A stretch of DNA of 64,000 nt from Euonymus europaeus (GCA_963580455.1 OY756972.1:2123001-2187000); one strand, 5' to 3'. Counted from the first letter of the stretch, positions 24,785 to 38,782 are shown. A program made the numbers and translations. Notes: generated from the sequence alone by a model not told the origin.

Positions 24785-27700
24785 GACTCCGAGTTCTGAA
24801 TTCGGCGATTTTTTGCTTGATTTTACACTACTTTTGGAGCTCTACAATCCTGGCATTTCAGATTTTGATTTCAGAACTCGTAGCTAGTAGGTCTGGTTTC
24901 ACCTAGTTAGTTGCGAAATGTGGTTTCCTTACGTAAACGGTGTTATGAATATCCGTTGACTCCGAGTTCTGAATTCGGAGATTTTTTGCTTGATTTCACA
25001 CTACTTTTCGAGCTCTACAATCCTGGTGTTTCGGACTTTGATTTCAGAACTCGTGGCTAGTGAGTCTCGTTTCACCTAGTCAGCCGCGAAATCTGGTTTC
25101 TTTACGGAAACGGTTTTCTGAATATCCGTTGACTCCGAGTTCTGAATTCGGTGATTTTTTGCTTGATTTCTCACTAATTTTCGAGCTCTACAATCCTGGC
25201 GTTTCGGATTTTGATTTAAGAACTCGTGGCTAGTAGGTCTGGTTTCACCTAGTTAGCCGCGAAATCTGGTTTCTTTACGTAAACGGTTTTATGAATATCC
25301 GTTAACTCCGAGTTCTGAATTCGGTGATTTTTTGCTTGATTTCTCACTAATTTTCGAGCTCTACAATCCTGGCGTTTCGGATTTTGATTTCAGAACTCGT
25401 GGCTAGTAGGTCTCGTTTCACCTAGTTAGCCGAAAAATCTAGTTTCTTTACGTAAACGGTTTTATGAATATCCGTCGACTCCGAGTTCTGAATTCGGTGA
25501 TTTTTTGCTTGATTTCACACTACTTTTCGAGCTCTACAATCCTGGCGTTTCGGATTTTTATTTAAGAATTCGTGGCTAGTAGGTCTCGTTTCACCTAGTT
25601 AGCCGCGAAATCTTGTTTCTTTACGTAAAATGTTTATGAATATTCGTTGACTCCGAGTTCTGAATTCGGTGATTTTTTGCTTGATTTCACACTACTTTTC
25701 CAGCTCTACAATCCTGGCGTTTCGGATTTTGATTTAAGAACTCGGGGCTAGTAGGTCCCGTTTCACCTAGTTAGCCGCGAAATCTGGTTTCTTTACGTAA
25801 ACGGTTTTATGAATATCCGTTGACTCCGAGTTCTGAATTCGGTGATTTTATGCTTGATTTCTCACTACTTTTCGAGCTCTACAATCCTGGCATTTCGGAT
25901 TTTGATTTCAGAACTCGTGGCGAGTAGGTCTCGTTTCACCTAGTTAGACGCGAAATCTGGTTTCTTTACGTAAACGGTTTTCTGAATATCCGTCGACTCC
26001 GAGTTCTGAATTCGGTGATTTTTTGCTTGATTTCTCACTACTTTTCGAGCTCTACAATCCTGGCGTTTCGGATTTTAAATTAAGAACTCGTGGCTAGTAG
26101 GTCTCGTTTCACCTAGTTAGCCGCGAAATATGGTTTCTTTACGTAAACGATTTTATGAATATCCGTCGACTCCGAGTTCTGAATTCGGTGATTTTTTGCT
26201 TTACTTCACACTACTTTTCGAGCTCTACAATCCTGGTGTTTCGGACTTTGATTTCAGAACTCGTGGCTAGTAGGTCTCGTTTCACCTTGTCAGCCGCGAA
26301 ATCTGATTTGTTTACGTAAACGGTTTTATGAATATCCGTTGACTCCGAGTTCTGAATTCGGTGATTTTTTGCTTGATTTCTCACTAATTTTCGAGCTCTA
26401 CAATCCTGGCTTTTCGGATTTTTATTTAAGAACTCGTGGCTAGTAGGTCTCGTTTCACCTGGTTAGCCGCGAAATCTCGTTTCTTTACGTAAACGGTTTT
26501 ATGAATATCCGTCGACTCCGAGTTCTGAATTCGGTGATTTTTTGCTTTACTTCACACTACTTTTCGAGCTCTACAATCCTGGCGTTTCGGATTTTATTTC
26601 AAAACTCGTGGCTAGTAGGTCACGTTTCACCTAGTTAGACCCGAAATCTGGTTTCTTTACGTAAACGGTTTTACGAATATCCGTTGACTCCGAGTTCTGA
26701 ATTCTGTGATTTTTAGCTTGATTTCACACTACTTTTGGAGCTTTACAATCCTGGCGTTTCGGATTTTGATTTCAGAACTCGTTGCTAGAAGGTCTCGTTT
26801 CACCTAGTTAGCCGCGAAATCTGGTTTCTTTACTTAAACGGTTTTATGAATATCCGTTGACTCCGATTCTGAATACGGTGATTTTTTGCTTGATTTCACA
26901 CTACTTTTCGAGCTCTACAATCCTGGTGTTTCGGATTTTGATTTCAGAACTCGTGGCTAGTAGGTCACGTTTCACCTAGTTAGCCGCGAAATCTGGTTTC
27001 TTTACGTAAACGGTTTTACGAATATCCGTTTACTCCGAGTTCTGAATTCGGTGATTTTTAGCTTTATTTCACACTACTTTTGGAGCTCTACAATCGTGGC
27101 ATTTCGGATTTTAATTTCAGAACTCGTGGCTAGTAGGTCTCGTTTCACCTAGTTAGCCGCGAAATCTGGTTTCTTTACGTAAACGGTTTTATGAATATCC
27201 GTTAACTCCGAGTTCTGAATTTAGTGATTTTTTGCTTCATTTCACACTACTTTTCGAGCTCTACAATCCTGGCCTTTCGGATTTTTATTTAAGAACTCGT
27301 GGCTTTTAGGTCTCGTTTCACCTAGTTAGCCGCGAAATCCGGTTTCTTTACGTAAACGGTTTTATGAATATCCGTCGACTCCGAGTTCTGAATTCGGTGA
27401 TTTTTTGCTTGATTTCACACTACTTTTTGAGCTCTACAATCCTGGTGTTTCGGATTTTTATTTCAGAACTCGTGGCTAGTAGGTCACGTTTCACCTAGTT
27501 AGCCGCGAAATCTGGTTTCTTTACGTAAACGGTTTTACGAATATCCGTTGACTCCGAGTTCTGAATTCGTTGATTTTTAGCTTGATTTCACACTACTTTT
27601 CGAGCTCTACAATCCTGGTGTTTCGGATTATGATTTCAGAACTCTTGGCTAGTAGGTCTCGTTTCAACTAGTTAGCCGCGAAATCTGGTTTCTTTACGTA

Positions 27701-28577
27701 AACGGTTTTATGAATATCCGTTGACTCCGAGTTCTGAATTCGGTGATTTTTTGCTTGATTTCTCACTACTTTTCGAGCTCTACAATCCTGGCGTTTCAGA
27801 TTTTGATTTAAGAACTCGTGGCTAGTAGGTCTCGTTTCACCTAGTTTGCCGCAAAATCTTGTTTCTTTACGTAAACGGTTTTATGAATATCCGTCGACTC
27901 CGAGTTCTGAATTCTGTGATTTTTTGCTTTACTTCACACTACTTTTCGAGCTCTACAATCCTGGTGTTTCGGACTTTGATTTCAGAACTCGTGGCTAGTA
28001 GGTCTCGTTTCACCTAGTTTGCCGCAAAATCTTGTTTCTTTACGTAAACGGTTTTATGAATATCCATCGACTCCGAGTTCTGAATTCTGTGATTTTTTGC
28101 TTTACTTCACACTACTTTTCGAGCTCTACAATCCTGGCATTTCGGATTTTGATTTTAGAACTCGTGTCTAGTAGGTCTCGTTTCACCTAGAATCTGATTT
28201 CTTTACGTAAACGGTTTTATGAATATCCGTTGACTCCGAGTTCTGAATTCGGCGATTTTTTGCTTGATTTTACACTACTTTTGGAGCTCTACAATCCTGG
28301 CATTTCGGATTTTGATTTCAGAACTCGTAGCTAGTAGGTCTGGTTTCACCTAGTTAGTCGCGAAATGTGGTTTCCTTACGTAAACGGTGTTATGAATATC
28401 CGTTGACTCCGAGTTCTGAATTCGGAGATTTTTTGCTTGATTTCACACTACTTTTCGAGCTCTACAATCCTGGCGTTTCGGATTTTTATTTCAGAACTCG
28501 TGGCTAGTAGGTAACGTTTCACCTAGTTAGCCGCGAAATCTGGTTTCTTTACGTAAACGGTTTTACGAATATCCGTT
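24785..28577 (+). repeat. Diverged early version of the 24-mer HOR
   Basis: From 25,131 the monomers follow the same order as the regular 24-mer from 30,827, with one fewer in the middle. Shared rare marks include GTTAACTCC, CCGAAAAATC, CGTAAAATG, CTTTTCCAGC with CGGGGC, GGCGAGTAGG, TTAGACCCG, GACTCCGATTC and TTCGGAGATT. It contains a 26,686-27,895 stretch that also matches the 12-mer HOR. Differences from the later copies are more frequent than among them, so this looks like an older or less homogenised unit. Confidence 0.78.
28069..28231 (+). repeat. 163-bp monomer, 10-bp deletion
   Basis: Monomer positions 123-132 are missing, so CACCTAG joins to AATCTGATTTC near 28,190. The corresponding monomers of the regular 24-mer (33,940, 38,091 and 42,242) have the full sequence. 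The deletion is therefore private to this copy. Confidence 0.92.
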
Positions 28578-29442
28578 GACTCCGAGTTCTGAATTCGTTG
28601 ATTTTTAGCTTGATTTCACACTACTTTTCGAGCTCTACAATCCTGGTATTTCGGATTATGATTTCAGAACTCTTGGCTAGTAGGTCTCGTTTCAACTAGT
28701 TAGCCGCGAAATCTGGTTTCTTTACGTAAACGGTTTTATGAATATCCGTTGACTCCGAGTTCTGAATTCGGTGATTTTTTGCTTGATTTCTCACTACTTT
28801 TCGAGCTCTACAATCCTGGCGTTTCGGATTTTGATTTAAGAACTCGTGGCTAGTAGGTCTCGTTTCACCTAGTTTGCCGCAAAATCTTGTTTCTTTACGT
28901 AAACGGTTTTATGAATATCCGTCGACTCCGAGTTCTGAATTCTGTGATTTTTTGCTTTACTTCACACTACTTTTCGAGCTCTACAATCCTGGTGTTTCGG
29001 ACTTTGATTTCAGAACTCGTGGCTAGTAGGTCTCGTTTCACCTAGTTTGCCGCAAAATCTTGTTTCTTTACGTAAACGGTTTTATGAATATCCGTCGACT
29101 CCGAGTTCTGAATTCTGTGATTTTTTGCTTTACTTCACACTACTTTTCGAGCTCTACAATCCTGGCATTTCGGATTTTGATTTTAGAACTCGTGGCTAGT
29201 AGGTCTCGTTTCACCTAGTTAGCCGCGAAATCTGATTTCTTTACATAAACGGTTTTCTGAATATCCGTTGACTCCGAGTTCTGAATTCGGCGATTTTTTG
29301 CTTGATTTTACACTAATTTTGGAGCTCTACAATCCTGGCATTTCGGATTTTGATTTAAGAACTCGTGGCTAGTAGGTCTCGTTTCACCTAGTTTGCCGCA
29401 AAATCTTGTTTCTTTACGTAAACGGTTTTATGAATATCCGTC
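28578..29442 (+). repeat. Five-monomer duplication of 27,550-28,404
   Basis: The units at 28,578, 28,751, 28,924, 29,097 and 29,270 repeat the order seen from 27,550. The marks are AATTCGTTGATTT, CAACTAGTT, AGTTTGCCGC with AATCTTG, GCTTTACTTC and GAATTCGGCG. The copy was inserted within the diverged 24-mer region and lacks the 10-bp deletion at 28,190. Confidence 0.8.
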
Positions 29443-29615
29443 GACTCCGAGTTCTGAATTCTGTGATTTTTTGCTTTACTTCACACTACTTTTCGAGCTC
29501 TACAATCCTGGTGTTTCGGACTTTGATTTCAGAACTCGTGGCTAGTAGGTCTCGTTTCACCTAGTTAGCCGAAAAATCTGGTTTCTTTACGTAAACGGTT
29601 TTATGAATATCCGTC

Positions 29616-30480
29616 GACTCCGAGTTCTGAATTCGGTGATTTTTTGCTTGATTTCACACTACTTTTCGAGCTCTACAATCCTGGCGTTTCGGATTTTTAT
29701 TTAAGAACTCGTGGCTAGTAGGTCTCGTTTCACCTAGTTAGCCGCAAAATCTTGTTTCTTTACGTAAAATGTTTTATGAATATTCGTTGACTCCGAGTTC
29801 TGAATTCGGTGATTTTTTGCTTGATTTCACACTACTTTTCCAGCTCTACAATCGTGGCGTTTCGGATTTTGATTTAAGAACTCGGGGCTAGTAGGTCTCG
29901 TTTCACCTAGTTAGCCGCGAAATCTGGTTTCTTTACGTAAACGGTTTTATGAATATCCGTTGACTCCGAGTTCTGAATTCGGTGATTTTTTGCTTGATTT
30001 CTCACTACTTTTCGAGCTCTACAATCCTGGCGTTTAGGATTTTGATTTCAGAACTCGTGGCGAGTAGGTCTCGTTTCACCTAGTTAGCCGCGAAATCTAG
30101 TTTCTTTACGTAAACGGTTTTCTGAATATCCGTCGACTCCGAGTTCTGAATTCGGTGATTTTTAGCTTGATTTCACACTACTTTTGGAGCTCTACAATCC
30201 TGGCGTTTCGGATTTTGATTTAAGAACTCGTGGCTAGTAGGTCTCGTTTCACCTAGTTAGCCGCGAAATATGGTTTCTTTACGTAAACGATTTTATGAAT
30301 ATCCGTCGACTCCGAGTTCTGAATTCGGTGATTTTTTGCTTTACTTCACACTACTTTTCGAGCTCTACAATCCTGGTGTTTCGGACTTTGATTTCAGAAC
30401 TCGTGGCTAGTAGGTCTCGTTTCACCTAGTTAGCCGCGAAATCTGGTTTCTTTACGTAAACGGTTTTATGAATATCCGTC
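29616..30480 (+). repeat. Five-monomer block matching 31,173-32,037
   Basis: The five units here correspond to the units 1,557 bp (nine monomers) downstream. Shared marks are CGTAAAATG with TATTCG, CTTTTCCAGC with CAATCGTGG and CGGGGC, then GGCGAGTAGG, TTTTCTGAATATCC and AAATATGG with CGATTTTATG. It immediately precedes the first regular 24-mer. Confidence 0.82.
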
Positions 30481-33400
30481 GACTCCGAGTTCTGAATTCG
30501 GTGATTTTTTGCTTGATTTCACACTACTTTTCGAGCTCTACAATCCTGGTATTTCGGATTTTGATTTCAGAACTCGTGGCTAGTAGGTCTTGTTTCACCT
30601 AGTTAGCCGCGAAATCTGGTTTCTTTACGTAAACGGTTTTATGAATATTCGTTGACTCCGAGTTCTGAATTCGGTGATTTTTTGCTTTACTTCACACTAC
30701 TTTTCGAGCTCTACAATCCTGGTGTTTCGGACTTTGATTTCAGAACTCGTGGTTAGTAGGTCTCGTTTCACCTAGTCAGCCGCGAAATCTGGTTTCTTTA
30801 CGGAAACGGTTTTATGAATATCCGTTGACTCCGAGTTCTGAATTCGGTGATTTGTTGCTTGATTTCTCACTACTTTTCGAGCTCTACAATCCTGGCGTTT
30901 CGGATTTTGATTTAAGAACTCGTGGCTAGTAGGTCTGGTTTCACCTAGTTAGCCGCGAAATCTGGTTTCTTTACGTAAACGGTTTTATGAATATCCGTTA
31001 ACTCCGAGTTCTGAATTCGGTGATTTTTTGCTTGATTTCTCACTAATTTTCGAGCTCTACAATCCTGGCGTTTCGGATTTTGATTTCAGAACTCGTGGCT
31101 AGTAGGTCACGTTTCACCTAGTTAGCCGAAAAATCTGGTTTCTTTACGTAAACGGTTTTATGAATATCCGTCGACTCCGAGTTCTGAATTTGGTGATTTT
31201 TTGCTTGATTTCACACTACTTTTCGAGCTCTACAATCCTGGCGTTTCGGATTTTTATTTAAGAACTCGTGGCTAGTAGGTCTCGTTTCACCTAGTTAGCC
31301 GCGAAATCTTGTTTCTTTACGTAAAATGTTTTATGAATATTCGTTGACTCCGAGTTCTGAATTCGGTGATTTTTTGCTTGATTTCACACTACTTTTCCAG
31401 CTCTACAATCGTGGCGTTTCGGATTTTGATTTAAGAACTCGGGGCTAGTAGGTCTCGTTTCACCAAGTTAGCCGCGAAATCTGGTTTCTTTACGTAAACG
31501 GTTTTATGAATATCCGTTGACTCCGAGTTCTGAATTCGGTGATTTTTTGCTTGATTTCTCACTACTTTTCGAGCTCTACAATCCTGGCGTTTCGGATTTT
31601 GATTTCAGAACTCGTGGCGAGTAGGTCTCGTTTCACCTAGTTAGCCGCGAAATCTGGTTTCTTTACGTAAACGGTTTTCTGAATATCCGTCGACTCCGAG
31701 TTCTGAATTCGGTGATTTTTAGCTTGATTTCACACTACTTTTGGAGCTCTACAATCCTGGCGTTTCGGATTTTGATTTAAGAACTCGTGGCTAGTAGGTC
31801 TCGTTTCACCTAGTTAGCCGCGAAATATGGTTTCTTTACGTAAACGATTTTATGAATATCCGTCGACTCCGAGTTCTGAATTCGGTGATTTTTTGCTTTA
31901 CTTCACACTACTTTTCGAGCTCTACAATCCTGGTGTTTCGGACTTTGATTTCAGAACTCGTGGCTAGTAGGTCTCGTTTCACCTTGTCAGCCGCGAAATC
32001 TGGTTTGTTTACGTAAACGGTTTTATGAATATCCGTTGACTCCGAGTTCTGAATTCGGTGATTTTTTGCATGATTTCTCACTACTTTTCGAGCTCTACAA
32101 TCCTGGTGTTTCGGACTTTGATTTCAGAACTCGTGGCTAGTAGGTCTCGTTTCACCTTGTCAGCCGCGAAATCTGGTTTGTTTACGTAAACGGTTTTATG
32201 AATATCCGTCGACTCCGAGTTCTGAATTCGGTGATTTTTTGCTTGATTTCACACTACTTTTCGAGCTCTACAATCCTGGCGTTTCGGATTTTTATTTAAG
32301 AACTCGTGGCTAGTAGGTCTCGTTTCACCTAGTTAGCCGCGAAATCTGGTTTCTTTACGTAAACGGTTTTATGAATATCCGTTGACTCCGAGTTCTGAAT
32401 TCGGTGATTTTTTGCTTGATTTCACACTACTTTTCGAGCTCTACAATCCTGGCATTTCGGATTTTGATTTCAAAACTCGTGGCTAGTAGGTCACGTTTCA
32501 CCTAGTTAGACCCGAAATCTGGTTTCTTTACGTAAACGGTTTTACGAATATCCGTTGACTCCGAGTTCTGAATTCTGTGATTTTTAGCTTGATTTCACAC
32601 TACTTTTGGAGCTTTACAATCCTGGCGTTTCGGATTTTGATTTCAGAACTCGTTGCTAGTAGGTCTCGTTTCACCTAGTTAGCCGCGAAATCTGGTTTCT
32701 TTACTTAAACGGTTTTATGAATATCCGTTGACTCCGATTCTGAATACGGTGATTTTCTGCTTGATTTCACACTACTTTTCGAGCTCTACAATCCTGGTGT
32801 TTCGGATTTTGATTTCAGAACTCGTGGCTAGTAGGTCACGTTTCACCTAGTTAGCCGCGAAATCTGGTTTCTTTACGTAAACGGTTTTACGAATATCCGT
32901 TGACTCCGAGTTCTGAATTCGGTGATTTTTAGCTTTATTTCACACTACTTTTGGAACTCTACAATCCTGGCATTTCGGATTTTAATTTCAGAACTCGTGG
33001 CTAGTAGGTCTCGTTTCACCTAGTTAGCCGCGAATTCTGGTTTCTTTACGTAAACGGTTTTATGAATATCCGTTAACTCCGAGTTCTGAATTTGGTGATT
33101 TTTTGCTTCATTTCACACTACTTTTCGAGCTCTACAATCCTGGCCTTTCGGATTTTTATTTAAGAACTCGTGGCTTTTAGGTCTCGTTTCACCTAGTTAG
33201 CCGCGAAATCCGGTTTCTTTACGTAAACGGTTTTATGAATATCCGTCGACTCCGAGTTCTGAATTCGGTGATTTTTTGCTTGATTTCACACTACTTTTCG
33301 AGCTCTACAATCCTGGCGTTTCGGATTTTTATTTCAGAACTCGTGGCTAGTAGGTCACGTTTCACCTAGTTAGCCGCGAAATCTGGTTTCTTTACGTAAA

Positions 33401-34631
33401 CGGTTTTACGAATATCCGTTGACTCCGAGTTCTGAATTCGTTGATTTTTAGCTTGATTTCACACTACTTTTCGAGCTCTACAATCCTGGTGTTTTGGATT
33501 ATGATTTCAGAACTCTTGGCTAGTAGGTCTCGTTTCAACTAGTTAGCCGCGAAATCTGGTTTCTTTACGTAAACGGTTTTATGAATATCCGTTGACTCCG
33601 AGTTCTGAATTCGGTGATTTTTTGCTTGATTTCTCACTACTTTTCGAGCTCTACAATCCTGGCGTTTCGGATTTTGATTTAAGAACTCGTGGCTAGTAGG
33701 TCTCGTTTCACCTAGTTTGCCGCAAAATCTTGTTTCTTTACGTAAACGGTTTTATGAATATCCGTCGACTCCGAGTTCTGAATTCTGTGATTTTTTGCTT
33801 TACTTCACACTACTTTTCGAGCTCTACAATCCTGGTGTTTCGGACTTTGATTTCAGAACTCGTGGCAAGTAGGTCTCGTTTCACCTAGTTTGCCGAAAAA
33901 TCTTGTTTCTTTACGTAAACGGTTTTATGAATATCCGTCGACTCCGAGTTATGAATTCTGTGATTTTTTGCTTTACTTCACACTACTTTTCGATCTCTAC
34001 AATCCTGGCATTTCGGATTTTGATTTTAGAACTCGTGGCTAGTAGGTCTCGTTTCACCTAGTTAGCCGCGAAATCTGATTTCTTTACATAAACGGTTTTC
34101 TGAATATCCGTTGACTCCGAGTTCTGAATTCGGCGATTTTTTGCTTGATTTTACACTACTTTTCGAGCTCTACAATCCTGGCATTTCGGATTTTGATTTC
34201 AGAACTCGTAGTTAGTAGGTCTGGTTTCACCTAGTTAGTCGCGAAATGTGGTTTCCTTACGTAAACGGTGTTATGAATATCCGTTGACTCCGAGTTCTGA
34301 ATTCGGAGATTTTTTGCTTGATTTCACACTACTTTTCGAGCTCTACAATCCTGGCCTTTCGGATTTTGATTTAAGAACTCGTGGCTTTTAGGTCTCGTTT
34401 CACCTAGTTAGCAGTGAAATCTGGTTTCTTTACGTAAACGGTTTTATGAATATCCGTCGACTCCGAGTTCTGAATTCGGTGATCTTTTGCTTGATTTCAC
34501 ACTACTTTTCAAGCTCTACAATCCTGGCGTTTCGGATTTTGATTTAAGAACTCGTGGCTAGTAGGTCTCGTTTCACCTAGTTAGCCGCGAAATCTGGTTT
34601 CTTTACGTAAACGGTTTTATGAATATCCGTC
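30481..34631 (+). repeat. 24-mer HOR, copy 1 (4,151 bp)
   Basis: The unit has twenty-four monomers, twenty-three of 173 bp and one of 172 bp (start 32,730, beginning GACTCCGATTC). The first monomer carries GGTATTTCGG and a GTCTTG change. Monomers five to seven carry CGTAAAATG, CTTTTCCAGC and GGCGAGTAGG. The middle section repeats the order of the 12-mer HOR, so the 24-mer appears to have been built from it. Copy 1 differs from copies 2 and 3 at several shared sites, for example GCTTTACTTC against GCTATACTTC near 33,972. Confidence 0.92.
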
Positions 34632-37600
34632 GACTCCGAGTTCTGAATTCGGTGATTTTTTGCTTGATTTCACACTACTTTTCGAGCTCTACAATCCTGG
34701 TATTTCGGATTTTGATTTCAGAACTCGTGGCTAGTAGGTCTTGTTTCACCTAGTTAGCCGCGAAATCTGGTTTCTTTACGTAAACGGTTTTATGAATATT
34801 CGTTGACTCCGAGTTCTGAATTCGGTGATTTTTTGCTTTACTTGACACTACTTTTCGAGCTCTACAATCCTGGTGTTTCGGACTTTGATTTCAGAACTCG
34901 TGGCTAGTAGGTCTCGTTTCACCTAGTCAGCCGCGAAATCTGGTTTCTTTACGGAAACGGTTTTATGAATATCCGTTGACTCCGAGTTCTGAATTCGGTG
35001 ATTTTTTGCTTGATTTCTCACTACTTTTCGAGCTCTACAATCCTGGCGTTTCGGATTTTGATTTAAGAACTCGTGGCTAGTAGGTCTGGTTTCACCTAGT
35101 TAGCCGCGAAATCTGGTTTCTTTACGTAAACGGTTTTATGAATATCCGTTAACTCCGAGTTCTGAATTCGGTGATTTTTTGCTTGATTTCTCACTAATTT
35201 TCGAGCTCTACAATCCTGGCGTTTCGGATTTTGATTTCAGAACTCGTGGCTAGTAGGTCACGTTTCACCTAGTTAGCCGAAAAATCTGGTTTCTTTACGT
35301 AAACGGTTTTATGAATATCCGTCGACTCCGAGTTCTGAATTTGGTGATTTTTTGCTTGATTTCACACTACTTTTCGAGCTCTACAATCCTGGCGTTTCGG
35401 ATTTTTATTTAAGAACTCGTGGCTAGTAGGTCTCGTTTCACCTAGTTGGCCGCGAAATCTTGTTTCTTTACGTAAAATGTTTTATGAATATTCGTTGACT
35501 CCGAGTTCTGAATTCGGTGATTTTTTGCTTGATTTCACACTACTTTTCCAGCTCTACAATCGTGGCGTTTCGGATTTTGATTTAAGAACTCGGGGCTAGT
35601 AGGTCTCGTTTCACCAAGTTAGCCGCGAAATCTGGTTTCTTTACGTAAACGGTTTTATGAATATCCGTTGACTCCGAGTTCTGAATTCGGTGATTTTTTG
35701 CTTGATTTCTCACTACTTTTCGAGCTCTACAATCCTGGCGTTTCGGATTTTGATTTCAGAACTCGTGGCGAGTGGGTCTCGTTTCACCTAGTTAGCCGCG
35801 AAATCTGGTTTCTTTACGTAAACGGTTTTCTGAATATCCGTCGACTCCGAGTTCTGAATTCGGTGATTTTTAGCTTGATTTCACACTACTTTTGGAGCTC
35901 TACAATCCTGGCGTTTCGGATTTTGATTTAAGAACTCGTGGCTAGTAGGTCTCGTTTCACCTAGTTAGCCGCGAAATATGGTTTCTTTACGTAAACGATT
36001 TTATGAATATCCGTCGACTCCGAGTTCTGAATTCGGTGATTTTTTGCTTTACTTCACACTACTTTTCGAGCTCTACAATCCTGGTGTTTCGGACTTTGAT
36101 TTCAGAACTCGTGGCTAGTAGGTCTCGTTTCACCTTGTCAGCCGCGAAATCTGGTTTGTTTACGTAAACGGTTTTATGAATATCCGTTGACTCTGAGTTC
36201 TGAATTCGGTGATTTTTTGCATGATTTCTCACTACTTTTCGAGCTCTACAATCCTGGAGTTTCGGACTTTGATTTCAGAACTCGTGGCTAGTAGGTCTCG
36301 TTTCACCTTGTCAGCCGCGAAATCTGGTTTGTTTACGTAAACGGTTTTATGAATATCCGTCGACTCCGAGTTCTGAATTCGGTGATTTTTTGCTTGATTT
36401 CACACTACTTTTCGAGCTCTACAATCCTGGTGTTTCGGATTTTTATTTAAGAACTCGTGGCTAGTAGGTCTCGTTTCACCTAGTTAGCCGCGAAATCTGG
36501 TTTCTTTACGTAAACGGTTTTATGAATATCCGTTGACTCCGAGTTCTGAATTCGGTGATTTTTTGCTTGATTTCACACTACTTTTCGAGCTCTACAATCC
36601 TGGAATTTCGGATTTTGATTTCAAAACTCGTGCCTAGTAGGTCACGTTTCACCTAGTTAGACCCGAAATCTGGTTTCTTTACGTAAACGGTTTTACGAAT
36701 ATCCGTTGACTCCGAGTTCTGAATTCTGTGATTTTTAGCTTGATTTCACACTACTTTTGGAGCTTTACAATCCTGGCGTTTCGGATTTTGATTTCAGAAC
36801 TCGTTGCTAGTAGGTCTCGTTTCACCTAGTTAGCCGCGAAATCTGGTTTCTTTACTTAAACGGTTTTATGAATATCCGTTGACTCCGATTCTGAATACGG
36901 TGATTTTTTGCTTGATTTCACACTACTTTTCGAGCTCTACAATCCTGGTGTTTCGGATTTTGATTTCAGAACTCGTGGCTAGTAGGTCACGTTTCACCTA
37001 GTTAGCCGCGAAATCTGGTTTCTTTACGTAAACGGTTTTACGAATATCCGTTGACTCCGAGTTCTGAATTCGGTGATTTTTAGCTTTATTTCACACTACT
37101 TTTGGAGCTCTACAATCCTGGCATTTCGGATTTTCATTTCAGAACTCGTGGCTAGTAGGTCTCGTTTCACCTAGTTAGCCGCGAAATCTGGTTTCTTTAC
37201 GTAAACGGTTTTATGAATATCCGTTAACTCCGAGTTCTGAATTTGGTGATTTTTTGCTTCATTTCACACTACTTTTCGAGCTCTACAATCCTGGCCTTTC
37301 GGATTTTTATTTAAGAACTCGTGGCTTTTAGGTCTCGTTTCACCTAGTTAGCCGCGAAATCCGGTTTCTTTACGTAAACGGTTTTATGAATATCCGTCGA
37401 CTCCGAGTTCTGAATTCGGTGATTTTTTTCTTGATTTCACACTACTTTTCGAGCTCTACAATCCTGGCGTTTCGGATTTTTATTTCAGAACTCGTGGCTA
37501 GTAGGTCACGTTTCACCTAGTTAGCCGCGAAATCTGGTTTCTTTACGTAAACGGTTTTACGAATATCCGTTGACTCCGAGTTCTGAATTCGTTGATTTTT

Positions 37601-38782
37601 AGCTTGATTTCACACTACTTTTCGAGCTCTACAATCCTGGTGTTTTGGATTATGATTTCAGAACTCTTGGCTAGTAGGTCTCGTTTCAACTAGTTAGCCG
37701 CGAAATCTGGTTTCTTTACGTAAACGGTTTTATGAATATCCGTTGACTCCGAGTTCTGAATTCGGTGATTTTTTGCTTGATTTCTCACTACTTTTCGAGC
37801 TCTACAATCCTGGCGTTTCGGATTTTGATTTAAGAACTCGTGGCTAGTAGGTCTCGTTTCACCTAGTTTGCCGCAAAATCTTGTTTCTTTACGTAAACGG
37901 TTTTATGAATATCCGTCGACTCCGAGTTCTGAATTCTGTGATTTTTTGCTTTACTTCACACTACTTTTCGAGCTCTACAATCCTGGTGTTTCGGACTTTG
38001 ATTTCAGAACTCGTGGCAAGTAGGTCTCGTTTCACCTAGTTTGCCGAAAAATCTTGTTTCTTTACGTAAACGGTTTTATGAATATCCGTCGACTCCGAGT
38101 TATGAATTCTGTGATTTTTTGCTATACTTCACACTACTTTTCGATCTCTACAATCCTGGCATTTCGGATTTTGATTTTAGAACTCGTGGCTAGTAGGTCT
38201 CGTTTCACCTAGTTAGCCGCGAAATCTGATTTCTTTACATAAACGGTTTTCTGAATATCCGTTGACTCCGAGTTCTGAATTCGGCGATTTTTTGCTTGAT
38301 TTTACACTACTTTTCGAGCTCTACAATCCTGGCATTTCGGATTTTGATTTCAGAACTCGTAGCTAGTAGGTCTGGTTTCACCTAGTTAGTCGCGAAATGT
38401 GGTTTCCTTACGTAAACGGTGTTATGAATATCCGTTGACTCCGAGTTCTGAATTCGGAGATTTTTTGCTTGATTTCACACTACTTTTCGAGCTCTACAAT
38501 CCTGGCCTTTCGGATTTTGATTTAAGAACTCGTGGCTTTTAGGTCTCGTTTCACCTAGTTAGCAGTGAAATCTGGTTTCTTTACGTAAACGGTTTTATGA
38601 ATATCCGTCGACTCCGAGTTCTGAAATCGGTGATCTTTTGCTTGATTTCACACTACTTTTCAAGCTCTACAATCCTGGCGTTTCGGATTTTGATTTAAGA
38701 ACTCGTGGCTAGTAGGTCTCGTTTCACCTAGTTAGCCGCGAAATCTGGTTTCTTTACGTAAACGGTTTTATGAATATCCGTC
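34632..38782 (+). repeat. 24-mer HOR, copy 2 (4,151 bp)
   Basis: Monomer starts are those of copy 1 plus 4,151, and the 172-bp unit is at 36,881. Changes shared with copy 3 and absent from copy 1 include GACTCTGAG (36,189), GGAGTTTCGGAC (about 36,247), GCTATACTTC (about 38,122) and GAAATCGG (about 38,624). A private change of TAG to TGG at 35,773-35,775 opens an 87-codon frame from a TTG. That frame is not considered a gene. Confidence 0.93.

Noticed and set aside
35668..35931. 87-codon open frame, plus strand
   Set aside because: It starts at TTG and spans about one and a half monomers. It exists because TAG became TGG at 35,773-35,775 in one HOR copy; the matching place in copy 1 (31,622-31,624) has TAG. 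It is a chance product of the repeat.
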